DNA of 64,000 bases from Anaerolineaceae bacterium (GTDB taxonomy: Bacteria > Chloroflexota > Anaerolineae > Anaerolineales > Anaerolineaceae): the NCBI GenBank assembly GCA_017417055.1, contig JAFPZX010000185.1, forward strand, positions 1 to 64,000, given 5' to 3'. Position numbers and translations under genes: made by a program. A model generated the notes under the pieces. It did not search any database. It worked only from the letters and a program-made list of their open reading frames with translations, and had not been told where the DNA came from. Shown piece after piece: positions 50,334 to 58,509 of this stretch (within the stretch, counting starts at the first letter, position 1; every line of letters begins with the position of its first letter).

Positions 50334-53087
50334 TTAGAAACCCAGCCATAATGCTGGACGGACTGCTACTCCCTCGCTGTCGATCATATCGCCGCCGGGG
50401 TAAATTGACCCTGCCGTATCAACACTCACCGCTGTAGTCTCATCGTCTCCGGGTGTACGGAGCCACCAGAATGTGGCACCGTTAGAACGGCTTGCGTAGG
50501 CTCCACGTGCCTGTGCATAGGGAACTGCCTGGCAGATTCGCTCTTCATCTGACTTGAAATACAAATCTGCTTCTTCAACACTCAGCAGGAAAAGCCTGTC
50601 ACGCGTTCGTTCACCGCCCTTTGTTCCGTACCGGTCATTATCCGGATTTTCATTGGTTATTCTCAAAATTTGTTCTTTTTCAAAATAATCGAAAGTGCTG
50701 TTATAAAACTCTCCGTTCAGCCACTCACGAAGTGAAGATGTTTCCCAGGTAACGCCGGTTCTTTCTTCATGATATGGCAGCGTATCCAAAGCATATTTGC
50801 TGATTGCCAGGAGCCGGTCAGACGAAACCGCTAATACCTGCCATTCAATTGGTTCGGGGCCATCAGCAATGTCATTATTCTGTTCTGTTTTTCCGAAAGT
50901 AAAGATGTCCCTAGCTTTCAAATCAGCCGGTGAGAATGTGTCCTCCGATGTGCTGACGGCAGATTCTTCGATCCAACCCTCTGTGCCATCTTCCATTTGA
51001 ACAAGGATCCATTTTTTCCCGCCCGCGTTTCTTCTTTCGCCAACGAGCATCACTTGACTTCCCTGGGAAATATTCCTAAGTACCTCAGATGTGACAGATG
51101 GAGAACTTTTCAGCTGAACGTCTGTGTTCAGTTTCCCCGGAGTCAAAACAGCCGGCGTTTTTGATGGCGCTGCTGTGTTTGTCGCGCTCGGAATGGGTGT
51201 ATTGGTTGAGGTTGGTGTATTGGCAGCAGGTACCGGAGTTTTCGTTGATGTAGGTACAGCAGTCTCACTTGGCATGGGTGTATTGGTAGCGCTTGGTATC
51301 GGCGTGGATGTCGACGTGGGGGTCTGTGTGGCGCTTGGAACCGGTGTGCTTGTCGATGTGGAAGTATGCGTGGCGCTCGGCACCGGCGTGGATGTCGATG
51401 TGGAAGTCTGCGTGGCGCTTGGAACCGGTGTGGATGTCGATGTGGAAGTCTGCGTGGCGCTCGGCACCGGTGTGGATGTCGACGTGGGTGTCTGTGTGGC
51501 GCTTGGAACCGGTGTGCTTGTCGATGTGGAAGTCTGCGTGGCGCTTGGAACCGGTGTGCTTGTCGATGTGGAAGTATGCGTGGCGCTCGGCACCGGCGTG
51601 GATGTCGATGAGGAAGTCTGCGTGGCGCTTGGAACCGGTGTGGATGTCGATGTGGAGGTATGCGTGGCGCTCGGCACCGGTGTAGATGTTGAGGTGGAAG
51701 TCTGCGTAGCGCTCGGCACCAGTGTGGATGTTGATGTGGGGGTATGCGTGGCGCTCGGCACCGGTGTGGATGTCGATGTGGAAGTATGCGTAGCGCTTGG
51801 CACCGGTGTGGATGTCGATGTGGAGGTATGCGTGGCGCGCGGTATCGGTGTGCTTGTCGATACGGAAATGTTGACCTCACCGGGCTCTGTTGATGCTACT
51901 GAAATACTCGGTGTTGGGTTTTTTGCAGGCTCTTCTGAACTGCGGAAAAACATAAACCATACGACACCGCATACAATAAGTGCGGCTGCAATAATAAAAG
52001 GCCATATCTTTCTCTTTGGAGGAGGCGGAGTGGGTGGAGTGGGTGGAGGTGAAGGCGGTTGTGGGGGTGTTGGCGGCGGAGGAGGATAGGCCGGAGGATA
52101 AAGTTCGTCATAAAGTTCCTTCATGGTTTGCGGCCGATCATCACTTCTGATGGCCAGACCATGAACAATGGCTTTTTCGACTGTTTCCGGAATTGAAAGG
52201 CCAAATTCACTGAAACTTTTCAATCCGACAATGCCCATCATGCGGTCAGTGGCATTTCCGGGTATTTCGCCGGTTATCATGGCGTACATTGTCGCACATA
52301 CGGCATAAACATCGGTATAAGGCCCCTGCCTGCTTTTTGCGCTGTATTGTTCAATCGGGGCATATCCCGGTGTTACCAGTGCTTCATATGTATGGGTAAC
52401 TTCCGCAGAAACAAAACTCCGGGCTGCACCAAAATCCAGGAGAACCAGCCGTTCAGTTTTTTTGTTTTGTACAATTTTAATATTATCAGGCTTGATGTCG
52501 CGATGGATCAGATGTTCTTCATGAATTTTCCCTAATTCCGGGATCAGCGGTTTAAAAAGGGAGAGTACACGCTCATATGGGACTTTCCCACCGTTTTCTT
52601 CTACTTCTTTAGTCAGATTGTTGCCATCAATATAGTCCATGACAATATAGGCTGTACCATTTTCCAGAAAATAATCACGGACATGAACAATATTCGGACT
52701 ATTAAACCGGGCCAGCGTTACAGCTTCGGATTGGAATTCATCCCGACCCTTTTCAAAACCGCCTGATGATGAAAAAGAAGTTGCAGAAAGCACTCTGCTG
52801 GAATTTGGTTCACGGATTCCTACCCCGACCGGAAAATATTCCTTGATGCCAACTTTGACGCGTAAAGCAAGATCGAAACCAATGTAGGTGATCCCAAATC
52901 CGCCGCGGCCAAGCATACGCCCGACCAGGTATTTTCCGTTTAAAATAACACCCGCATGTAAAATATCCGGAGCGGTATAAACATCAGCGTTATCGTGGCC
53001 GCAAAGGGGGCAAGTGGTTACGCCTGCATCCAAACGCTGCATGCAGTGATAGCAAAAATTCAGTTCAAAACTTTTTGCTTCATTCAT
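50334..53087 (-). CDS. Membrane Ser/Thr protein kinase with zinc ribbon, repeat stalk, SH3 and DUF6273-like domains
   Basis: A 917-residue sensor kinase. A zinc ribbon (Cys12-x2-Cys, Cys26-x2-Cys) opens the protein; the Hanks-type kinase domain (about 50-325) has Gly-Arg-Gly-Gly-Phe-Gly, the ATP Lys in Ile-Lys-Glu-Tyr-Phe-Pro, His-Arg-Asp-Ile-Lys-Pro-Asp-Asn (about 195-202) and Asp-Phe-Gly (218-220). A Pro-rich juxtamembrane segment and one membrane helix (about 365-385) lead to an extracellular stalk of about 13 copies of a 14-residue Thr/Ser/Pro repeat, then a bacterial SH3 domain and a C-terminal domain with Trp-Gln-Val-Leu and Trp-Leu-Arg-Thr-Pro resembling DUF6273. It likely senses wall or surface material outside and phosphorylates cytoplasmic targets. 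No PASTA repeats and no phosphatase gene nearby. Confidence 0.9.
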   Translation of the reverse strand: MNEAKSFELNFCYHCMQRLDAGVTTCPLCGHDNADVYTAPDILHAGVILNGKYLVGRMLGRGGFGITYIGFDLALRVKVGIKEYFPVGVGIREPNSSRVLSATSFSSSGGFEKGRDEFQSEAVTLARFNSPNIVHVRDYFLENGTAYIVMDYIDGNNLTKEVEENGGKVPYERVLSLFKPLIPELGKIHEEHLIHRDIKPDNIKIVQNKKTERLVLLDFGAARSFVSAEVTHTYEALVTPGYAPIEQYSAKSRQGPYTDVYAVCATMYAMITGEIPGNATDRMMGIVGLKSFSEFGLSIPETVEKAIVHGLAIRSDDRPQTMKELYDELYPPAYPPPPPTPPQPPSPPPTPPTPPPPKRKIWPFIIAAALIVCGVVWFMFFRSSEEPAKNPTPSISVASTEPGEVNISVSTSTPIPRATHTSTSTSTPVPSATHTSTSTSTPVPSATHTPTSTSTLVPSATQTSTSTSTPVPSATHTSTSTSTPVPSATQTSSSTSTPVPSATHTSTSTSTPVPSATQTSTSTSTPVPSATQTPTSTSTPVPSATQTSTSTSTPVPSATQTSTSTSTPVPSATHTSTSTSTPVPSATQTPTSTSTPIPSATNTPMPSETAVPTSTKTPVPAANTPTSTNTPIPSATNTAAPSKTPAVLTPGKLNTDVQLKSSPSVTSEVLRNISQGSQVMLVGERRNAGGKKWILVQMEDGTEGWIEESAVSTSEDTFSPADLKARDIFTFGKTEQNNDIADGPEPIEWQVLAVSSDRLLAISKYALDTLPYHEERTGVTWETSSLREWLNGEFYNSTFDYFEKEQILRITNENPDNDRYGTKGGERTRDRLFLLSVEEADLYFKSDEERICQAVPYAQARGAYASRSNGATFWWLRTPGDDETTAVSVDTAGSIYPGGDMIDSEGVAVRPALWLGF
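51285..51866 (-). repeat. 42-bp coding tandem repeat in the kinase stalk
   Basis: About 13 units of 42 bp encode Thr-Ser-Thr-Ser-Thr-Ser-Thr-Pro-Val-Pro-Ser-Ala-Thr-(His/Gln), with drifted copies at both ends. The units are in-frame and nearly identical at DNA level, so the copy number is probably variable by slippage or recombination. The strict 3-nt register makes long antisense frames here artefacts. Confidence 0.9.
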
Positions 53088-53343
53088 CCGTTTTTCCCCG
53101 GGTAGTTAAACCATATCCCAATGATAGTAATTATAATCAATAATAAAAAAAGAGGATAGTAGATGAATGTACACCCTATGGATTTTTGGAAAAAATAGAT
53201 TTGATTTATAAATGTTATGGAACAGGATCATCGTTTTGAAAAAAACTTAATAATGTTGAAAACGAGAAAGGAACGGTGAAAACTATGGCTGACTGGTTAA
53301 CGAAAAGATTGATAGAAAGTGAAGACAAAGGCTGAAAAGAGTC

Positions 53344-53469
53344 GGGACGGTTCCGGAGTAACCGTCCCCTGTTGAGTGATCTGCTTACTGATGATCATCC
53401 CGAAAAACAAGCAGGCTGCTTGCCGATGGGCATAAATAAACACGGGACAAGTTCCGAAGTAACCGTCCC
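53344..53469. repeat. Two GGGAC-core hairpins
   Basis: GGGACGGTT...AACCGTCCC (53344-53368) and GGGACAAGTT...AACCGTCCC (53444-53469) are related to each other and to the other GGGACAG hairpins. The second lies 10 bp past the udk stop, where it could end that transcript. The gap 53088-53479 otherwise has only very short frames (for example 53285, 16 codons) that I do not call. Confidence 0.6.
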
Positions 53470-53479
53470 GTTCTCATAA

Positions 53480-54121
53480 TCAGAGTGAAATCCCCATATG
53501 AGATTTGATTTTGGTTGAGACCATGTCAAGCGCGGCGTGGTTGTGGCCGCCGCGGGGAACGATAATATCGGCATAAACCTTTGAGGGCTCCACAAAAGCT
53601 TCATGCATCGGACGGACAACATTTATATATTGGTCACAGACCGATTTTACTGAACGGCCGCGTTCCTCAATGTCACGCAGCAGACGGCGCATAAAGCGAA
53701 TGTCGGCGTCGGTGTCAACGAAGATCTTCATATCCATCAGGTCACGAAGTTCCTTCACGGCAAAAATCAGGATTCCTTCGATCAAAATCACCGGCTCCGG
53801 TTCGATGTGTTCCGTTTCTTTGGAACGTGTATGTTCCACAAAATCATAAATCGGAATATCGACAGCCTGTCCGCTGCGCAGTGTCTCAATATGTTTGATC
53901 AACAGCTCGGTTTCCAGAGAGTCCGGGTGGTCAAAATTGACTTTAACCCGTTCGGAAAACGGCCTGTCGCTCAGATCCCGGTAATAGGAGTCGTGAGAGA
54001 TATAAACGATTTTGTTTGTCATCAATGTCGCGACCAGTTCACGGGAAAAGGTTGTCTTTCCGGATCCGGTGCCTCCGGCAATGCCGATTACATAAGGCGG
54101 TTTCGTAAAAGGTTGTTCCAT
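53480..54121 (-). CDS. udk: Uridine kinase
   Basis: A 213-residue P-loop kinase that phosphorylates uridine and cytidine in pyrimidine salvage. Walker A Gly-Gly-Thr-Gly-Ser-Gly-Lys-Thr is at residues 16-23; His-Asp-Ser-Tyr-Tyr follows (substrate binding), then Asn-Phe-Asp-His-Pro-Asp-Ser, Pro-Ile-Tyr-Asp-Phe and the Arg-Arg-x2-Arg-Asp lid, all diagnostic of Udk as opposed to phosphoribulokinase. Length is normal. AAGGAG precedes the ATG. It follows rsgA after an 88-bp gap containing a GGGACCG...CGGTCCC pair, and probably shares the maf-PBP-rsgA transcript. Confidence 0.93.
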   Translation of the reverse strand: MEQPFTKPPYVIGIAGGTGSGKTTFSRELVATLMTNKIVYISHDSYYRDLSDRPFSERVKVNFDHPDSLETELLIKHIETLRSGQAVDIPIYDFVEHTRSKETEHIEPEPVILIEGILIFAVKELRDLMDMKIFVDTDADIRFMRRLLRDIEERGRSVKSVCDQYINVVRPMHEAFVEPSKVYADIIVPRGGHNHAALDMVSTKIKSHMGISL

Positions 54122-54134
54122 GATGTCTCCTTAC

Positions 54135-54210
54135 GGGACCGTTGATCAGGAAACTGACTGCGGCGGGGATCATCACAATTCCTGACCGCTGATACCTGAA
54201 TCTCGGTCCC
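54135..54210. repeat. Long GGGACCG hairpin between rsgA and udk
   Basis: GGGACCGTTGATCAGG at 54135 is answered by CCTGA-ATCTCGGTCCC at 54193-54210, with an AT/GC-mixed loop of about 40 bp. It may be another member of the GGGAC hairpin family. Confidence 0.45.
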
Positions 54211-55118
54211 TAATTTTCTTCTTCGTCTCCAAAACGCATCCGCAGATACGATTCATACCGTTCTCGGCTGACCTTTCCTTCCTCAACAGCCTGATGGACC
54301 GCACAGCCCACTTCCGTTTCATCATGGGTGCAGTCACTGTAATAGCAGTCCTTGACCAGTCCGCGCAGTTCCGGAAAATATCCGTCTAATTCTTCCGGTT
54401 CAATATCCCAAAGCGCCAGTGTTTTCAGCCCCGGCAGGTCAGCGACAAAGCCGCCGCCTTTGAGCGGAAACATTTCCCGGACCACGGTGGTGTGACGGCC
54501 TTTTTCGTTGTAATCCGAAATCTCATTAGTCCGCAGGTCCAGGGAAGGATCAATGCGGTTGATGATCGTGGATTTTCCGACACCGGAAGGGCCGACCAGT
54601 CCGGAAATGCGGTTTGTAAGCAATTCCCGAACCTCTTCGATTCCGGTTCCGTCCTCGGCTGAAACATAAACCGTGCGGTATCCAAGAGGTTCATAATCCC
54701 GGAACAAGATTCTTGCCTGTTCCTCCCCCAGCAGGTCAATTTTATTGACAACAATGATCGGGGTGATTCCCTGTTTTTCACAGACCACCAGAAAGCGGTC
54801 CAACATTCGCAGACGTGGTTCCGGGTGTGTACAGGCAAATACCAGCAGCACCTGATCCATGTTGCTGATGAGGATCTGCCGGTACTCGATTTTTATGCCG
54901 GAGGTCATGCGGATCAGTTCATTGGTTCGCGGCAGAACCTCTTCGATGATCCCGCTTCCGTCTGGCAGGATCTCAAATTTCACCAGATCACCGATGGCGA
55001 TGATATCAGTGTTTTTTCGTCTGCTTTTCAGTTTCCCGCGAATTTTACAGGTAGTCAGTTCGCCATCGTGGAAAACATGATAAAAGCCGGAATGGTATTT
55101 CAGAACGCGGCCTTCCAT
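54210..55118 (-). CDS. rsgA: Ribosome small subunit GTPase RsgA
   Basis: A 302-residue circularly permuted GTPase that assists late 30S maturation. The N-terminal OB-fold (about 1-70) is followed by the permuted G motifs: Asn-Lys-Ile-Asp-Leu-Leu (G4), then Gly-Pro-Ser-Gly-Val-Gly-Lys-Ser-Thr (G1) and Asp-Leu-Pro-Gly-Leu (G3), and by the zinc finger Cys-Tyr-Tyr-Ser-Asp-Cys-Thr-His-x6-Cys. I start at 55118, 5 bp after the PBP stop, where Met-Glu-Gly-Arg-Val begins the family domain; the frame extends 42 codons upstream into the PBP gene and lacks homology there. Confidence 0.93.
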   Translation of the reverse strand: MEGRVLKYHSGFYHVFHDGELTTCKIRGKLKSRRKNTDIIAIGDLVKFEILPDGSGIIEEVLPRTNELIRMTSGIKIEYRQILISNMDQVLLVFACTHPEPRLRMLDRFLVVCEKQGITPIIVVNKIDLLGEEQARILFRDYEPLGYRTVYVSAEDGTGIEEVRELLTNRISGLVGPSGVGKSTIINRIDPSLDLRTNEISDYNEKGRHTTVVREMFPLKGGGFVADLPGLKTLALWDIEPEELDGYFPELRGLVKDCYYSDCTHDETEVGCAVHQAVEEGKVSRERYESYLRMRFGDEEEN

Positions 55119-55123
55119 CGATC

Positions 55124-57394
55124 TTAGAAATATTCCTCTTCTTCCTCGGGTGTGATTTCCCAGGGAGCTCTGGTGGGACGCGGAGTCGGCGTATTCGTCG
55201 GTGTCGGTGAAGGAGTCCGGGTGATATAAATACCGGTTTCCCATCCGTACAGGCTCCGGGCCTGTCCTTCGAAGTACAGTTCGATCACGCGGCGGAAAAT
55301 CGGGGCGGAGATATCGGCGCCTTCACCCGCGAATTCAGCCAATACCGCGATAGCGATATCCGGTTTGTCTGCCAGGCCTTCGTTCGTATAACCCGCGAAC
55401 CAGGCGTTGGAATTCAATCCGGTATTGGTTGAGGCGGAACCGGTTTTGGCGTGAATTTCGTATCTGGTTTGTGTAAAAGAGCTGTAAGCTGTTCCGCGCG
55501 GATTGCGGACGACGGTTTCCATTGCGTCCTGGATGTTTTTGATATGTTCGGGAGTGACAGGCAGCTGTCCCTGTGCTTCCGGTTCAAAGGCTGCGACCAC
55601 ATTTCCGGATGCGTCTACGATCTGTTCCACGACCTGCGGCCGGTAGAGTGTTCCGCCATTCCCGATTGCCGCGACAAAACGGGCAACCTGCAGCGGGGTG
55701 ACCAAAAGGGTACTTTGTCCGATACCCAGCTGAACGGCAGCAAACACTTCGGTTGGATCTTCTACGTTGCCCGGTTCCTCTTCCAGTTCGCCGATACCGG
55801 TCAGGGATCCTAAACCGAATGCTCTTGCCATATTGGAAAGCGCGTCCGGACCGATCTGCTGGTAAAGTTCTTTCCCGATTTTATAAAACCAGGGGTTGCA
55901 GGAGCGCATCAGTGCTTCGCTGAGATTCAGCGTGCCGCTGGGTGCGACTTCATGATCCAGCGTCCAGTCATGCAGCTCGATGCCATCCAGCTCATTCCAG
56001 TAGTGACCGCATTCATAGGTGTCGGTGATCTCATAGATTCCAGTTTCGAGAGCTGCTGCCATACCGATGATCTTGAAAACCGAACCGAGTGGATACTGCC
56101 CCTGTGTTGCGCGGTTGTACATTGGACGGTTGTTGTTATAAAGGCTGTCGCCGCCAAAAAAGCTGTTATAGTTATTGAAGTCCAGCAGGTTGGCATCAAA
56201 ACCCGGAGCTGATGCCATCCCCAAAACACGTCCTGTGTCCCGTTCCAGTACGACGACTGCAGCATTCAGCCCATTGACGGCCCGCTGCAGGTCATATTCG
56301 AACTGCTCATCGTAAGTAGTATATATTGAATAGGAAGCTTCTGCTTCTGTGCGGGAAAGGCGTTCAATTGTGTTGCCTTCTGCATCGACGATGTAAAGAG
56401 AGGCGCCGCGTTTGCCGGCAAGATATTCCTGCCCCCAGGCTTCGATTCCAAGAGAACCGATGCGTTCGTCGACCCGGTATCCCTGACGCTGCATATCTTC
56501 CGCTTCTTCCGCACTGATGGGCAGCACATATCCGATCATGTGCACTCCGATACCACCTTCTGTATAATATCGCCCGGCATTATATTCGGTAACATAAACA
56601 CCGTCATAATCATATAGATAGGAATAACGGGCTTCCATTGTGTCTGCTGTGACTTCTCCAATGGCCAGATATTGGGTGGGTTCCGCACGGTTCATCATTT
56701 CCGTGATAACCTGCGGCGTTTTTCCGGTCAGACGGGAAAATTCGTTGATCAGGTTGGTCCAGTAATTCCGCTGAACCTGTGCCGGAACGACACCAAGGGC
56801 ATAAGCCCGGGTCTGATAAGCCAGAGCCACGCCGTTGCGGTCATAAATCGTTCCGCGGGTAGGGACCTGGATATCCATCACCAGCCGGTTCCCGTTTTCC
56901 AGTTCCGGCATCACGAGAGTGTCCTGCCACTGTACTTTCCATTGTCCATTTTCCAGTACGAGATTCATCACGTTGTCACGGCCGATGGTTCCGGCAAGGA
57001 CTGTGTCATAGGTAACATGAAAAGCGACTTGTGCGGAATTCGGACCGGTAAGCGCGGATGTGATTTCGTAAGAGAGGTCTTTGAGTGTCATCGCGACAGC
57101 AGCGTCGTTATAGCGGGTGCGGAAATAATCCACAGAAACAGAATCGACCGAGACACGAGCCAGCTGATCGTACATATCGTAATATTTTTCATCCTGCCAG
57201 GATTTCAGAAATGCTTCTGCCGCAATCGTGGGGTCGGGAACTTCAGTGATCATCACCACCGGTTCCGGCAAAGGTGTGTTAGTTGGGACCGGCGTCGGTG
57301 TATATAATTCAGCGGGATCCGGTTCCTTTTGGAAAAGGCTGCAGGATGTAAGAAGAAAGAGGCAGGTGATGATCAGGATCATTTTATATTTCAT
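55124..57394 (-). CDS. Lipoprotein-type penicillin-binding transpeptidase with MecA-like N-terminus
   Basis: A 756-residue class B PBP. The signal ends in a lipobox (Leu-Leu-Thr-Ser-Cys) and is followed by a short Thr/Pro stalk, an NTF2-like MecA_N domain (about 55-155), a dimerisation domain (Arg-Gly-Thr-Ile-Tyr-Asp-Arg-Asn-Gly) and the transpeptidase domain with Ser438-Val-Phe-Lys, Ser-Cys-Asn and Lys-Thr-Gly. The C-terminus has a second Thr/Pro segment and an acidic tail. It cross-links peptidoglycan outside the membrane; the MecA_N arrangement is shared with low-affinity PBPs, but beta-lactam resistance is not shown. Its ATG overlaps the maf stop, and rsgA starts 5 bp after it, so it lies in an operon. 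Confidence 0.9.
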   Translation of the reverse strand: MKYKMILIITCLFLLTSCSLFQKEPDPAELYTPTPVPTNTPLPEPVVMITEVPDPTIAAEAFLKSWQDEKYYDMYDQLARVSVDSVSVDYFRTRYNDAAVAMTLKDLSYEITSALTGPNSAQVAFHVTYDTVLAGTIGRDNVMNLVLENGQWKVQWQDTLVMPELENGNRLVMDIQVPTRGTIYDRNGVALAYQTRAYALGVVPAQVQRNYWTNLINEFSRLTGKTPQVITEMMNRAEPTQYLAIGEVTADTMEARYSYLYDYDGVYVTEYNAGRYYTEGGIGVHMIGYVLPISAEEAEDMQRQGYRVDERIGSLGIEAWGQEYLAGKRGASLYIVDAEGNTIERLSRTEAEASYSIYTTYDEQFEYDLQRAVNGLNAAVVVLERDTGRVLGMASAPGFDANLLDFNNYNSFFGGDSLYNNNRPMYNRATQGQYPLGSVFKIIGMAAALETGIYEITDTYECGHYWNELDGIELHDWTLDHEVAPSGTLNLSEALMRSCNPWFYKIGKELYQQIGPDALSNMARAFGLGSLTGIGELEEEPGNVEDPTEVFAAVQLGIGQSTLLVTPLQVARFVAAIGNGGTLYRPQVVEQIVDASGNVVAAFEPEAQGQLPVTPEHIKNIQDAMETVVRNPRGTAYSSFTQTRYEIHAKTGSASTNTGLNSNAWFAGYTNEGLADKPDIAIAVLAEFAGEGADISAPIFRRVIELYFEGQARSLYGWETGIYITRTPSPTPTNTPTPRPTRAPWEITPEEEEEYF

Positions 57395-58089
57395 TTAGAT
57401 TCTCCTTGAAGTCCGTTTATTTCAACTTGGTTTATGTTTATCAGAGGCATGTAATTGCAATATATTTTTGTTCCTGCCATACAGGCTGAACGGATTTGAG
57501 GAAATGTGTCATACCCGAAACGGTGAAGGATATTCCCTACATGACAGAGCGGAAAACCAACCACAGAAGCGTAACAGCCTCGGAATGTTTCCACTGGATG
57601 AAATTCGTGATTTTGAATTGCGTAGGCACCGGCTTTCCCCATTGGGTCTCCGCTTTCCACATAATCCCGAATCTCATCATATCCCATGTCCCGAAAGCGT
57701 ACAACAGTTTCACAAATCGATTGCTGAATTCTGAGTTTTCCGTTTTTCCGGTTTCCAATCGCGACAGCTGTGTAGACCGTGTGTTCTTTTCCGTTCAACA
57801 ATTTCAGCATTTCAAGAGCATGATTTTCATCTGCCGGTTTTCCGAGAATTTGGTTGTCAATGGTAACGGTTGTATCAGAACCGATAACAAAACCACCTTC
57901 GGGAACGGCGTCTGAGCAGTGAATCGTTTTTGTGAGTGCCATCCGCTGGCAGTATGGCTGCGGCAGTTCTCCCGGAAATGGCGTTTCGTCAATATCAGCT
58001 GAATGGCTTTCGAATTCCGGAATGATCCAGGAAAGCATTTGCTGACGGCGGGGTGATGCTGAGGCAAGGATGATTTTTACATTCTCCAT
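57391..58089 (-). CDS. maf: Maf-like nucleoside triphosphate pyrophosphatase
   Basis: A 232-residue Maf-family enzyme that hydrolyses non-canonical or pyrimidine nucleoside triphosphates (dTTP/UTP type or m7GTP type) to monophosphates. The N-terminal Ile-Leu-Ala-Ser-Ala-Ser-Pro-Arg-Arg is the Maf signature; Asp-Glu-Thr and Gly-Ser-Asp-Thr-Thr-Val supply the catalytic Glu and Asp. The C-terminus is about 30 residues longer than usual. It is the first gene of the maf-PBP-rsgA-udk run and overlaps the PBP start by ATGA. Confidence 0.9.
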   Translation of the reverse strand: MENVKIILASASPRRQQMLSWIIPEFESHSADIDETPFPGELPQPYCQRMALTKTIHCSDAVPEGGFVIGSDTTVTIDNQILGKPADENHALEMLKLLNGKEHTVYTAVAIGNRKNGKLRIQQSICETVVRFRDMGYDEIRDYVESGDPMGKAGAYAIQNHEFHPVETFRGCYASVVGFPLCHVGNILHRFGYDTFPQIRSACMAGTKIYCNYMPLININQVEINGLQGESK

Positions 58090-58234
58090 AAATAAATTTT
58101 ATCACAGCTCTTTTGGCTATGATGCAGAGTATTTTGAAAAGTGTATATTCTAAAGTATTCGGTTGGCTATACAATAGTGACATTTGGAGTGACATTTGAT
58201 TTGTAATTTAATGAAATAAATTTGAAAATTGGTA

Positions 58235-58262
58235 TTGGAAATTGAAAAATTTTTGATATAAT
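58235..58262 (+). promoter_or_regulatory. Promoter of the repeat-rich surface protein
   Basis: TTGGAA (58235-58240), 16 bp, TATAAT (58257-58262). Transcription would begin near 58269, giving a leader of about 240 nt. Confidence 0.6.
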
Positions 58263-58289
58263 AGACAACAAGAGTGAAGTCAGAAGGAA

Positions 58290-58322
58290 CAATCCGTCAA
58301 TTTTGGCTGGATTGGTTTTTTT
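58290..58322 (+). terminator. Possible attenuator in the leader
   Basis: CAATCC (58290-58295) pairs with GGATTG (58309-58314), followed one base later by seven T. It sits 20-50 nt into the leader, on the coding strand of the downstream gene and pointing away from maf, so it would act as an attenuator. The stem is only 6 bp. Confidence 0.35.
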
Positions 58323-58509
58323 CGTATGTTGTGATCCTGGTGAATAACCTGACTAATTGCGCAATAAATAATATTGGGCGCGTAATGATCACACGGGATG
58401 TAAATTTGTGTAAGTAAAGTGGTGGAAGCAGTCACCGGAGACGCTATTCACTTCAACCGCGGAAACAGGTCGAAACAGCGGATGAATCCACCCTTTCAGG
58501 AGGATAGTC

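Larger units (their letters stand above)
58090..58509. other. Divergent intergenic region with long leader
   Basis: No gene is supported between maf and the 908-residue protein. It contains the promoter at 58235-58262, the hairpin at 58290-58322, and near the 3' end a set of complementary segments (GTGG/CCAC at about 58421 and 58488, ATTCA/TGAAT at 58446 and 58482, CCGC/GCGG) that could fold into a compact RNA just before the ribosome site. Confidence 0.5.

Noticed and set aside
51124-52089. A 321-codon open frame on the plus strand across the kinase repeats
   Set aside because: It is produced by the strict 42-bp periodicity of the stalk coding sequence; the encoded protein is only a Val/Gly/Asp repeat and there is no ribosome site. 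The minus-strand kinase has clear domains on both sides.
58440-58495. A GCGGAAACA word resembling the start of a class II cyclic-di-GMP riboswitch
   Set aside because: The rest of the conserved aptamer (UGAAUGGG, UUGGGCAC and the pseudoknot strand) is absent, so no riboswitch is called.
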